Positions 1-4,643 of a DNA stretch of 8,749 bases are shown here, piece after piece (the stretch's first letter is position 1; the number at the start of each line of letters is the position of its first letter). A program made the position numbers and the translations under genes. Source of the DNA: an uncultured Christensenella sp. (GTDB taxonomy: Bacteria > Bacillota > Clostridia > Christensenellales > Borkfalkiaceae); the NCBI GenBank assembly GCA_910578565.1, contig CAJTQF010000002.1:52899-61647 (forward strand), read 5' to 3'. A model generated the notes under the pieces. That model was not told where the DNA came from, made no database searches, and was given only the letters and a program-made list of their open reading frames with translations.

Positions 1-711
1 TGGGTAAGCCGTGATTATGGAAGTAGACGACGGGCGTTTCAACTTTTCGTTCGGTAAGTATCCGTGCTATCTGTGTCGGACCGTATCCCTGTATGCACAA
101 CTTGAATGCTTCTTTTACTATTTCGGCGGCTTCATAGTCGATTATCCATTGATTCTTATCTTCCGCAGATTTAACGTAACCGAAGGGCGGGAATGTTCCC
201 AAATGCTTGCCCGAATTACCTTTTGCCTTAAATACGGCTTTGATTTTCTTACTACAATCTTTGGCGTACATTTCGTTGAGAATGTTTTTGAACGGTGTAA
301 TATCGTCATCGGGATTGGTTTCGCTGTCCACTTGGTCGTAGATTGCTATAAACCTAACGTCGGCTTCGGCAAGATAATATTTCGTGTAGTAGCCTACAAG
401 AATGTGATCCCTGCCGAATCTCGACATATCCTTGACGATAACGGTAGACATTTTCCCGTTGTCCACATCGTCAATCATACGCTTGAAGTCGGGCGGTCAA
501 AGTTGCTTCCCGAATATCCGTCGTCCACGTAAAACATTACGTTGCGCAATCGGTTTTCGTCCGCATACTTTTGTAACAGCATTTTTTGGTTACGGATACT
601 GTTGGAATCGCCGTCCAAATCGTCGTCGCAGGACAGCCTGCAATAGAGAGCCGTCCATTGTTCTTCTGCACTTTTTACTTTCTTATATTTAATTGTCGGT
701 TGCAAATTCAT
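1..711 (-). pseudogene. Large serine recombinase (TnpX-like), frameshifted and cut by the window edge
   Basis: Large serine recombinases excise and integrate mobile elements using a serine nucleophile. The start is ATG at 711-709, with GGGAGG at 721-726 nine bases upstream. The first frame (to the stop at 475) carries the resolvase motif YCRLS with the probable catalytic Ser27, then VDDGYSGSNFDRP. Just after this the frame breaks near 487-493. The -1 frame then stays open from 490 to the left edge and gives FKRMIDDVDNGK, VKDMSRFGRDH, FIAIYDQVDSE and PFGYVKSAEDKNQW, a continuous match to the rest of the resolvase domain and the start of the recombinase domain. One missing base explains everything. 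About 237 residues are visible. Family members usually have 500-700 residues, so the C-terminal zinc-ribbon and coiled-coil part lies outside the window. Its start overlaps the upstream gene's stop as ATGA, implying coupled translation. The family call is firm; whether the frameshift is real or a sequencing error is open. Confidence 0.9.
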
Positions 712-983
712 TGTTTATTACCTCCCGAATTGCAACTTCCAAGCGATTGCTTATGAGATAACTGAACAGACGGTTTCAATGCTTCGTCGATATTCCGTTC
801 GATTAGTCTTTTTGTAATGTCGAACGCCGTAGCATCGGCGTTTGACTTTTCACGGGATATAACGGTATAGACCGTGTTCCCGATAACTTTTTCACGGCTT
901 CTTACAAATGCGCCGTTCTCTTGTTCGTAGTAGTAAGACAGTATATCTGCCTTAGGTGTGGTTGCTTTGTTCTTATTTATAAT
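708..983 (-). CDS. Small TnpW-like element protein with a non-ATG start (ATT or ATA)
   Basis: This is a 91-codon frame ending in TGA (710-708) that overlaps the recombinase ATG as ATGA. It has no in-frame ATG or GTG, and its only TTG is near the C-terminus. AAGGAG at 988-993 lies 4 nt before ATT (983-981) and 7 nt before ATA (980-978), so one of these is the likely start. The frame is closed upstream by a stop at 1011-1013. The protein starts as INKNKATTPKADIL, and its middle has KVIGNTVYTV followed by a predicted helix DITKRLIERNIDEAL. This pattern (basic, then IGxTxYxV, then a short helix ending in RLI) resembles from memory the small TnpW-type proteins that precede large serine recombinases in clostridial elements. 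The function of that group is not established. Support for it being a gene comes from the ribosome site, the coupled stop/start and the position. The family name is tentative. Confidence 0.6.
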   Translation of the reverse strand: MINKNKATTPKADILSYYYEQENGAFVRSREKVIGNTVYTVISREKSNADATAFDITKRLIERNIDEALKPSVQLSHKQSLGSCNSGGNKQ

Positions 984-1047
984 GGTACTCCTTGTCTGAA
1001 ATCGGGCGTTTCAAGTTATTTGTTCCCGTTCCGCAAGAAGAACACAT
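973..1047 (-). CDS. Possible 24-residue CxxC microprotein or leader peptide
   Basis: A 24-codon ORF starts at ATG 1047-1045 and ends with TAA at 975-973. It begins MCSSCG, a single CxxC pair, and continues with NNLKRPISDKEY. It lies between the ribbon-helix-helix gene and the TnpW-like gene. Its last codons overlap the ATT-ATA start of the TnpW-like gene in another frame, so ribosomes ending here would stop a few bases past that start. I see no clear Shine-Dalgarno before its ATG, which argues against strong expression. It may be a chance ORF, or a leader that couples translation to the ATG-less gene. Confidence 0.22.
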   Translation of the reverse strand: MCSSCGTGTNNLKRPISDKEYHYK

Positions 1048-1067
1048 AAGTTTAGTTTGCTTTTCGG

Positions 1068-1286
1068 TTACTGTCCGTTTTTCTCTCTCAATGCGGCTTC
1101 TTCTAATAATGCTTTATATCCCGCTTCTATAAGACGAACTTTCGTGTAACCGTTCTTAATTAAAAATTCGTTTATTTCTTCTGCCTGTTTTCTCGGCACG
1201 CTCGTTCCCCAAACCAAACTCTTTGCTTTGCGTTCTTCTCTGTGCCGTTCTTCGTAATTCTTATCTTTTTCCGCTCTCGGTTTCAT
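1068..1286 (-). CDS. Small ribbon-helix-helix-like DNA-binding protein (probable autoregulator)
   Basis: This 72-residue protein starts at ATG 1286-1284, with GGAGG (1292-1296) five bases upstream. Residues 1-22 are very charged and basic (EERHREERKAK). Residues 23-31 (SLVWGTSVP) look like the beta strand of an Arc/MetJ-type ribbon-helix-helix fold. Two amphipathic helices follow at about 31-45 and 50-68, separated by NGYTK. Proteins of this fold dimerise and bind inverted or direct repeats, commonly repressing their own operon or acting as accessory factors for relaxases and recombinases. A perfect consensus promoter and an inverted repeat in the untranslated leader lie directly upstream and would suit autoregulation. 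It is the first gene of a probable transcript that also carries the TnpW-like protein and the recombinase. The fold is inferred from residue pattern only. Control of excision, or a MobC-like role, are alternatives. Confidence 0.7.
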   Translation of the reverse strand: MKPRAEKDKNYEERHREERKAKSLVWGTSVPRKQAEEINEFLIKNGYTKVRLIEAGYKALLEEAALREKNGQ

Positions 1287-1306
1287 AATACCCTCCGCAA
1301 ATATAT

Positions 1307-1321
1307 GTGTCGTATTGACAC
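1307..1321 (-). promoter_or_regulatory. Inverted-repeat operator candidate in the leader
   Basis: GTGTC and GACAC arms (1317-1321 and 1307-1311) flank a 5-bp spacer. The site lies just downstream of the -10 box at 1333-1338, around +5 to +20 of the predicted transcript. This is a classic place for a repressor site. The adjacent ribbon-helix-helix-like protein is the obvious candidate ligand. Binding is inferred. Confidence 0.45.
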
Positions 1322-1332
1322 GCCTTTTTCTT

Positions 1333-1361
1333 ATTATACGCTTTTATGGGTATCTTGTCAA
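1333..1361 (-). promoter_or_regulatory. Perfect consensus sigma-A promoter for the regulator/recombinase operon
   Basis: On the minus strand, TTGACA (1361-1356) and TATAAT (1338-1333) are separated by exactly 17 bp. Transcription should begin near 1326 and read the 72-aa gene, the TnpW-like gene and the recombinase. Both hexamers match consensus at all six positions, so unrepressed activity should be high. That fits with control by the inverted repeat immediately downstream. Confidence 0.85.
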
Positions 1362-1364
1362 TGG

Positions 1365-1396
1365 AATCCAATAGAGTAGTAGAACGACTTTGGATT
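1365..1396. repeat. Short inverted repeat just after the relaxase stop codon
   Basis: AATCCAA (1365-1371) and TTGGATT (1390-1396) form 7-bp arms around an 18-nt loop. It lies immediately 3' of the relaxase stop (1401-1399) and just upstream of the -35 box at 1356-1361. On the minus strand no U-run follows, so it is not a convincing terminator. It could be an operator or a weak RNA 3' structure. Confidence 0.3.
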
Positions 1397-1398
1397 TT

Positions 1399-2595
1399 CT
1401 ACTTATGCCAGCCGTTCGATTGGGATTTGAACGGCGGTTTCGGTGCGTTCTTGCGCTCGGTTGCCGTGCGCTTTGCTTCGTCCAACTTATCGGGCGCGTA
1501 TTCGTTGATGAAAGAGACAAACTCTTTGCACTTTTCAAGTTCGGGAATACGTCGCTCGGCTTTCTGCAATTCCGAAAAAAGGTTTTCACGGTCTTTGTCC
1601 GTGATTTTCTTTTCTTCTTCGAGCCGCTTATACTCGGTCATCAATCCTATAAGCATTTTCTTTAACTTGCTCGGCGAGAAAGGAAGTTCGCCGCTCATCG
1701 CTTCCTTGAAAGCGTCTAAGTATTCCTGTAACGGTTTCATTTCTTCCAACGCTTTATCCCTTGTTTCTACGGCGGTTTCCGCTTCTTGTATTATGCTTTC
1801 CGCGTGGACTTTCTCATCATTAAGAGCGGCAAGCTCGGCTTCCTGTTTTTGCTTTTGCCATTGATATTTTGTCGTATGCTTTTTATTGCTTCCGACTTCG
1901 CCGCGTTCCAAGCCGTAATGTACGCCCACTTGCTCGTAGAATTCATCTTGCATATTGCCGTAAGAAAGCTGACCGCCGCGTTCGCCCCAAAAGTCCGAAC
2001 TGCATAACTTCGGCTGTTCCAACGGAACATACTTATAAACGCTTTTGCCGTGTTCGTCTTTCTTCTGGATAGGCGAGCCTTTTTCGTTACGCTTTACTTT
2101 TCCGTCTGCGTCTTTTTCGTAAACTTTCTTTTTGGCGGTGTCCACTATGGGTATGTAGTAGAGTTGCAAATACGGTGTCTTTTCGTCCACGTGGATAACA
2201 GCCGACAGTATATTTTTGTCCGTGCCGTGATACCCGAATTCCTGTAACGCGAACTCATAACAACGATTGAAAAACTCCATTACCGCATACGGCGTTTCTT
2301 CGCCTTTCTTCCAACCGAGCCGCTCGAAGAACGCCGTGTCCGACGTGATAATCATACCCTCGAAAGCAACTGACTTTTTCTTCTCGCGGAATGTTGCGTT
2401 TAGCTCTTGCATAGTCTTTTTCCATTGCGCCGTTAAGCCGCCTTCCGACCTTTTGAAATACAGATTGAGCGGTGTGCGCTCGCTGTCTATATCTTCGTTG
2501 CGGTTATGCACTGAAGTTCTTTCCGCTTCGGCACCGATTTTGCCTAAACTGTCTTTTGTAAACTGTTCTACTCTGACTACCTGATAACTTATAAT
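1399..2595 (-). CDS. MobV-family relaxase (Pre/Mob, TnpZ-like) with a non-ATG start
   Basis: MobV relaxases nick one strand at oriT so the element can use a co-resident conjugation system. The expected family N-terminus (I)ISYQVVRVEQF begins at ATT-ATA (2595-2590) with AGGGGGG (2602-2608) six bases upstream. This gives 398 residues. The visible motifs are HN at 30-31 (the likely nucleophile region), DIDSERTPLNLYF at 35-47, HVDEKTP at 135-141, and the late RGEVGSNKKH element. The C-terminal third is rich in E, K and L and looks like coiled coil (about 235-275 and 305-365). In the metal-binding motif the two positions that are His in pMV158 MobM (HxDExxPHxH) are Tyr142 and Gln144 here. An in-frame TTG at 2628-2626 would add 11 residues but has no ribosome site. 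The Pre/Mob assignment is firm; the start and the activity are less certain. Confidence 0.9.
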   Translation of the reverse strand: MISYQVVRVEQFTKDSLGKIGAEAERTSVHNRNEDIDSERTPLNLYFKRSEGGLTAQWKKTMQELNATFREKKKSVAFEGMIITSDTAFFERLGWKKGEETPYAVMEFFNRCYEFALQEFGYHGTDKNILSAVIHVDEKTPYLQLYYIPIVDTAKKKVYEKDADGKVKRNEKGSPIQKKDEHGKSVYKYVPLEQPKLCSSDFWGERGGQLSYGNMQDEFYEQVGVHYGLERGEVGSNKKHTTKYQWQKQKQEAELAALNDEKVHAESIIQEAETAVETRDKALEEMKPLQEYLDAFKEAMSGELPFSPSKLKKMLIGLMTEYKRLEEEKKITDKDRENLFSELQKAERRIPELEKCKEFVSFINEYAPDKLDEAKRTATERKNAPKPPFKSQSNGWHK

Positions 2596-2601
2596 TTTGT
2601 T

Positions 2602-2608
2602 CCCCCCT
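2602..2608 (-). promoter_or_regulatory. Ribosome binding site that fixes the relaxase start at ATT/ATA
   Basis: AGGGGGG on the minus strand lies 6 nt before ATT (2595-2593) and 9 nt before ATA (2592-2590). No ATG, GTG or TTG follows at a workable distance. Family homology also begins exactly here, so the site supports a non-canonical start. Confidence 0.6.
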
Positions 2609-2617
2609 GTAATAATT

Positions 2618-2632
2618 GCCCACTGCAAGGGC
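2618..2632. repeat. Small hairpin just upstream of the relaxase ribosome site
   Basis: GCCC (2618-2621) and GGGC (2629-2632) flank a 7-nt loop, ACTGCAA. In the minus-strand transcript this hairpin sits about 10 nt before the AGGGGGG ribosome site. It contains the rejected TTG start codon in its loop. Confidence 0.35.
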
Positions 2633-2663
2633 GAACTTGGCTACTTGTTGCCTAGTGAGATAT

Positions 2664-2682
2664 GGATATACTCCGCATATCC
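2664..2682. repeat. Inverted repeat in the relaxase leader
   Basis: GGATAT (2664-2669) and ATATCC (2677-2682) pair around a 7-nt loop. Immediately to the left, on the plus strand, is TAGTGAG (2654-2660), which loosely resembles the TAGTGTG that precedes the nick in pMV158-type oriT sites. It is a secondary oriT candidate and short enough to be chance. Confidence 0.35.
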
Positions 2683-2754
2683 CGTTTTGTCCGTCCGAGC
2701 GGTACTGTTTGATTTTGCCGTGTCTTGTGCTTTTGCTTTCCGTTTGCTTGCCGC

Positions 2755-2775
2755 TTAAGGCGGTCTTATTGTCAT
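2755..2775 (-). CDS. Possible six-codon leader peptide (MTIRPP) ahead of the relaxase
   Basis: A strong GGAGGT (2783-2788) lies 7 nt before ATG (2775-2773). The ORF reads Met-Thr-Ile-Arg-Pro-Pro, then TAA (2757-2755). It ends inside a small hairpin, CCGC (2751-2754) with GCGG (2760-2763). The best ribosome site in this leader thus drives only six codons ending in Pro-Pro-stop, a context known to slow termination. A regulatory leader peptide is plausible; a chance site is the alternative. Confidence 0.3.
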   Translation of the reverse strand: MTIRPP

Positions 2776-2804
2776 TGCGTTTACCTCCGTTTGAGAACAA
2801 TTAA

Positions 2805-2990
2805 TATCTTCGTCCACGCAAGAAAGAGCGAGAGAGATACCGTAAAAAAGGCGCGAAAAAAGCCGCTGATAACTTCTTGTATCACCGACTTCTAACCGTG
2901 TTTAGCAACATAATGTGCTCTATGATGGTTGGTCATTCTATTAAGTTAGAGAATTGATTTTAGTGCCGTTTTCCGAAAAAATCGTACACA
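2805..2990. other. Gene-free stretch without a recognised feature
   Basis: I see no convincing ORF, terminator, promoter or strong inverted repeat here. On the minus strand there are two nearby runs of six T (around 2846-2861) separated by GC-rich bases, but neither is preceded by a matching stem. It would form the middle of the relaxase leader RNA if transcription starts near 3201. Confidence 0.5.
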
Positions 2991-2993
2991 CAT

Positions 2994-3011
2994 AAAAGCC
3001 TATCACGGCTT
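2994..3011 (-). terminator. Weak intrinsic terminator-like hairpin (possible attenuator)
   Basis: In the minus-strand RNA, AAGCC (3011-3007) and GGCTT (3000-2996) pair around the loop GTGATA. The stem runs into a short U-tract (2997-2994). The 5-bp stem and only four U residues make it weak. Its 5' arm overlaps CGTAAGC (3014-3008), which can pair instead with GCTTACG (3056-3050), so the two folds exclude each other. Confidence 0.35.
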
Positions 3012-3086
3012 ACGAATTTTGCGTAACAAAACAAAACTTACGCCCTTTCCGTAAGCTAAGGCACGGGCGGCTATACTGCCCAAACC

Positions 3087-3120
3087 TTCCGCGTCCTATG
3101 AGCTATCGCTCATTGCGGAA
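3087..3120. repeat. Two-tier hairpin
   Basis: The outer arms TTCCGC (3087-3092) and GCGGAA (3115-3120) enclose the inner arms ATGAGC (3098-3103) and GCTCAT (3108-3113), with a 4-nt loop TATC. The internal loop is asymmetric, 5 nt on one side and 1 nt on the other. Twelve base pairs in total make it one of the two strongest stems of the array. Confidence 0.7.
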
Positions 3121-3122
3121 TC

Positions 3123-3153
3123 TGCCGAACTCATAACCGTTATCCGTTCGGCA
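3123..3153. repeat. Long imperfect palindrome
   Basis: TGCCGAAC (3123-3130) pairs with GTTCGGCA (3146-3153) over 8 bp. After a 2x2 internal loop, ATAAC (3133-3137) pairs with GTTAT (3139-3143). The 31-bp unit is symmetric on both strands, so it could act as an RNA hairpin, an extruded DNA hairpin or a protein binding site. Confidence 0.7.
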
Positions 3154-3173
3154 CACCCTTTCAAAAGGGTACA

Positions 3174-3200
3174 ATACCACTCATTACACTACTGTGGTAT
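3174..3200. repeat. Inverted repeat resembling a MobV oriT
   Basis: ATACCAC (3174-3180) and GTGGTAT (3194-3200) flank a 13-nt loop. On the minus strand the loop reads AGTAGTGTAATGA, which includes TAGTGT. The pMV158-type nick region is TAGTGTG/TTA next to inverted repeats, so this is the better oriT candidate upstream of the relaxase. It begins right at the predicted transcription start. The nick site itself cannot be placed. Confidence 0.4.
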
Positions 3201-3207
3201 GCTATGT

Positions 3208-3236
3208 ATTTTATCACTATGACAGTATAAAGTCAA
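3208..3236 (-). promoter_or_regulatory. Promoter facing the hairpin array and relaxase gene
   Basis: TTGACT (3236-3231) and TAAAAT (3213-3208) are separated by exactly 17 bp on the minus strand. The start should lie near 3201, at the edge of the 3174-3200 inverted repeat. The relaxase start is about 600 nt downstream, leaving an unusually long and structured leader. Confidence 0.7.
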
Positions 3237-3293
3237 TAGATTTTCAAAACAAATGTTTGCGATTTTTGGAAAGTTTTGTCGAAAAGCGACTTT

Positions 3294-4643
3294 CTAAAAT
3301 TCAACGGTAAACTTACTGCCCTCGCCAAGCGTGCTTTCGACGCTTATTTTCCATCCCGACTTTTGGCATATCTTTTTGGCAACGGCAAGTCCCAAACCAA
3401 AGCCGCCGTTTTTACCGTTGTGCGATTTGTCAACCGTGAAAAAGCGAGAAAATACTTTGCTCATATTTTCTTCCGCAATGCCTATTCCCGTATCTTCAAC
3501 AGTCAGCCCTTGATAGTTAAGCGTAACCGTTATACTGCCGCCGTCCTTATTGTATTTAATGGCGTTTCGCACGAGATTTCCGAAGATTTCGCTTAATCGT
3601 TCGTGTCTGCTCATTACGATTACGTTATCGTCTATTTTTTCCGTTATCGTAATATTCCTTTTGTCCGCTTCGGGTTTCAATGCGGCAATCGTTTCTTTTG
3701 CAAGCGCGGAAAAGTCCACTTCGTAAGGGGGTAAATCGTCATTGTCGATTTCGCTGTAATTGATGATACAAGCAATCAAATTTGTAAGGCGTTCGCTCTG
3801 CGTTAGTATTGTTTTATACGCTGTTTTCGTTTGGCTTTCGCTCATACCACCCGCCTGTAACAATTCGGCGTAGCCGTGAATCGACGTAAGCGGCGTATTC
3901 ATCTCGTGCGTTACGTTAGATATAAATTCGTCCTTTGAAACACGCGCTTTTTCCACAAGCTCTTTTTCCGCTTGTATCTCGCTCATTTGTCTTTGAATAT
4001 TGCGATTGCGCTCGTTGAGAATATCGGCTACGGGTTTGAGTTCGGAATATTTGCTTGTAACTTGCGGATTGTTTGCGGCGTCGCTTGCAAGTTTTTTTAC
4101 GGGCGTTAAGATATAGTGCGTTGATACAAAGGCTATGACGGCGCACAATACGATTGCCAAGATGAAGAAATACAGTAATATAGGTAACGATTTTGCGAAG
4201 ATACTCCAATCGGTATCGGTAAATATAGCAATCCGCACCAAATATTGTCCGTCGAAGTTTTTGCAAAAGTACACCATATTTTTACCGAGCGTAGAACTGC
4301 CGCGCACGGCAAAGCCTTCTCCGTCGAAAATAGCGTCTTTTATTTCCGATCTGTCGGAATGATTTTCCAAATCGTCATCGGCAATGCTGTCGGCAAGTAC
4401 GTTGCCTTTTGCGTCCATAAACGTAACTCTTGCGCCGTTCAATTTTTCCGAAAAAGCGGCGGCACTTTGTTCGTTCAAATCTTCCAAAGTTAAGCTATCG
4501 TCAAAGCCGTTCATATAAACGCGCAAATATTCTTTGCTGTCGTCTATGGACGATTTATAATAAACCTGCGTTGCCGCAAAAGAAAAGACAAAAAGACAGG
4601 CTACCGTAATTCCGAGCGATAAAATCCAAATACGCCATTTCAT
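3294..4643 (-). CDS. phoR: Membrane sensor histidine kinase, PhoR-like
   Basis: This 449-residue kinase starts at ATG 4643-4641, overlapping the regulator's TGA stop as ATGA. Residues 7-29 form the first membrane segment, about 30-150 an extracytoplasmic sensor region, and 153-178 the second membrane segment. A HAMP-like linker (TPVKKLASDAA) comes next, then a helix leading to the H-box SNVTHEMNTPL with His246 as the phosphorylation site. The ATPase domain has the N-box NLVRNAIKYN (356-365), the G1 box DTGIGIA (384-390), the F-box RFF near 400 and the G2 box GGFGLGLA (413-420). All catalytic boxes are intact and length is typical. Placement next to a PhoB-type regulator and the Pst transporter suggests phosphate sensing. 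That role is inferred from context, because the sensor region itself carries no diagnostic motif. The mobile element follows directly behind its stop. Confidence 0.88.
   Translation of the reverse strand: MKWRIWILSLGITVACLFVFSFAATQVYYKSSIDDSKEYLRVYMNGFDDSLTLEDLNEQSAAAFSEKLNGARVTFMDAKGNVLADSIADDDLENHSDRSEIKDAIFDGEGFAVRGSSTLGKNMVYFCKNFDGQYLVRIAIFTDTDWSIFAKSLPILLYFFILAIVLCAVIAFVSTHYILTPVKKLASDAANNPQVTSKYSELKPVADILNERNRNIQRQMSEIQAEKELVEKARVSKDEFISNVTHEMNTPLTSIHGYAELLQAGGMSESQTKTAYKTILTQSERLTNLIACIINYSEIDNDDLPPYEVDFSALAKETIAALKPEADKRNITITEKIDDNVIVMSRHERLSEIFGNLVRNAIKYNKDGGSITVTLNYQGLTVEDTGIGIAEENMSKVFSRFFTVDKSHNGKNGGFGLGLAVAKKICQKSGWKISVESTLGEGSKFTVEF

Larger units (their letters stand above)
2996..3200 (-). 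ncRNA. Dense hairpin array: candidate structured RNA or oriT region
   Basis: About 200 nt are almost wholly made of consecutive inverted repeats. They are: 3174-3180 with 3194-3200 (7 bp); 3155-3161 with 3164-3170 (7 bp); 3123-3130 with 3146-3153 (8 bp) plus an inner 3133-3137 with 3139-3143; 3087-3092 with 3115-3120 (6 bp) plus an inner 3098-3103 with 3108-3113 (6 bp, loop TATC); 3065-3070 with 3076-3081 (6 bp with one wobble); 3037-3042 with 3050-3055 (6 bp); 3010-3014 with 3022-3026 (5 bp); and the terminator-like stem at 2996-3011. A near-consensus promoter (3208-3236) would transcribe it on the minus strand. There is no ORF in it. It may be a structured leader or ncRNA, or act as single-stranded DNA during transfer (oriT or a second-strand origin). 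I do not recognise a named RNA family. Confidence 0.55.

Noticed and set aside
475..500. Programmed -1 ribosomal frameshift in the recombinase
   Set aside because: The sequence around the switch (CGC CCG ACT) has no slippery heptamer and no obvious downstream stimulator; a simple lost base is more likely.
11..532. Plus-strand 173-codon ORF
   Set aside because: It is the antisense shadow of the recombinase; the minus strand there gives clear family motifs, and the plus-strand ORF has no ribosome site or recognisable domain.
1346..1864. Plus-strand 172-codon ORF
   Set aside because: Antisense to the relaxase coiled-coil region; low-complexity Ser/Phe-rich translation typical of a shadow.
2596..2628. 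TTG start that would extend the relaxase by 11 residues
   Set aside because: No Shine-Dalgarno precedes it, it lies in a hairpin loop, and the added residues precede the conserved N-terminus. The AGGGGGG site points to ATT/ATA instead.
2504..2800. Minus-strand 98-codon ORF with a TTG start overlapping the relaxase start
   Set aside because: No ribosome site precedes its TTG, while a strong GGAGGT lies inside it and serves a different frame. It overlaps the relaxase by about 90 nt. The hydrophilic translation matches nothing I recognise.
3155..3170. ACCCTTT/AAAGGGT hairpin as an intrinsic terminator
   Set aside because: The loop is only 2 nt and no T-run follows on either strand; kept only as a member of the hairpin array.
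2996..3200. CRISPR array or tRNA cluster in the hairpin-rich region
   Set aside because: The stems differ in sequence and spacing, with no repeated unit, and none shows tRNA arms or a TTCGA-type T-loop.
3270..3295. Terminator after phoR (GTCG-CTTTT-CGAC stem)
   Set aside because: The stem is only 4 bp and is followed by AAAAC rather than T residues in the direction of transcription.
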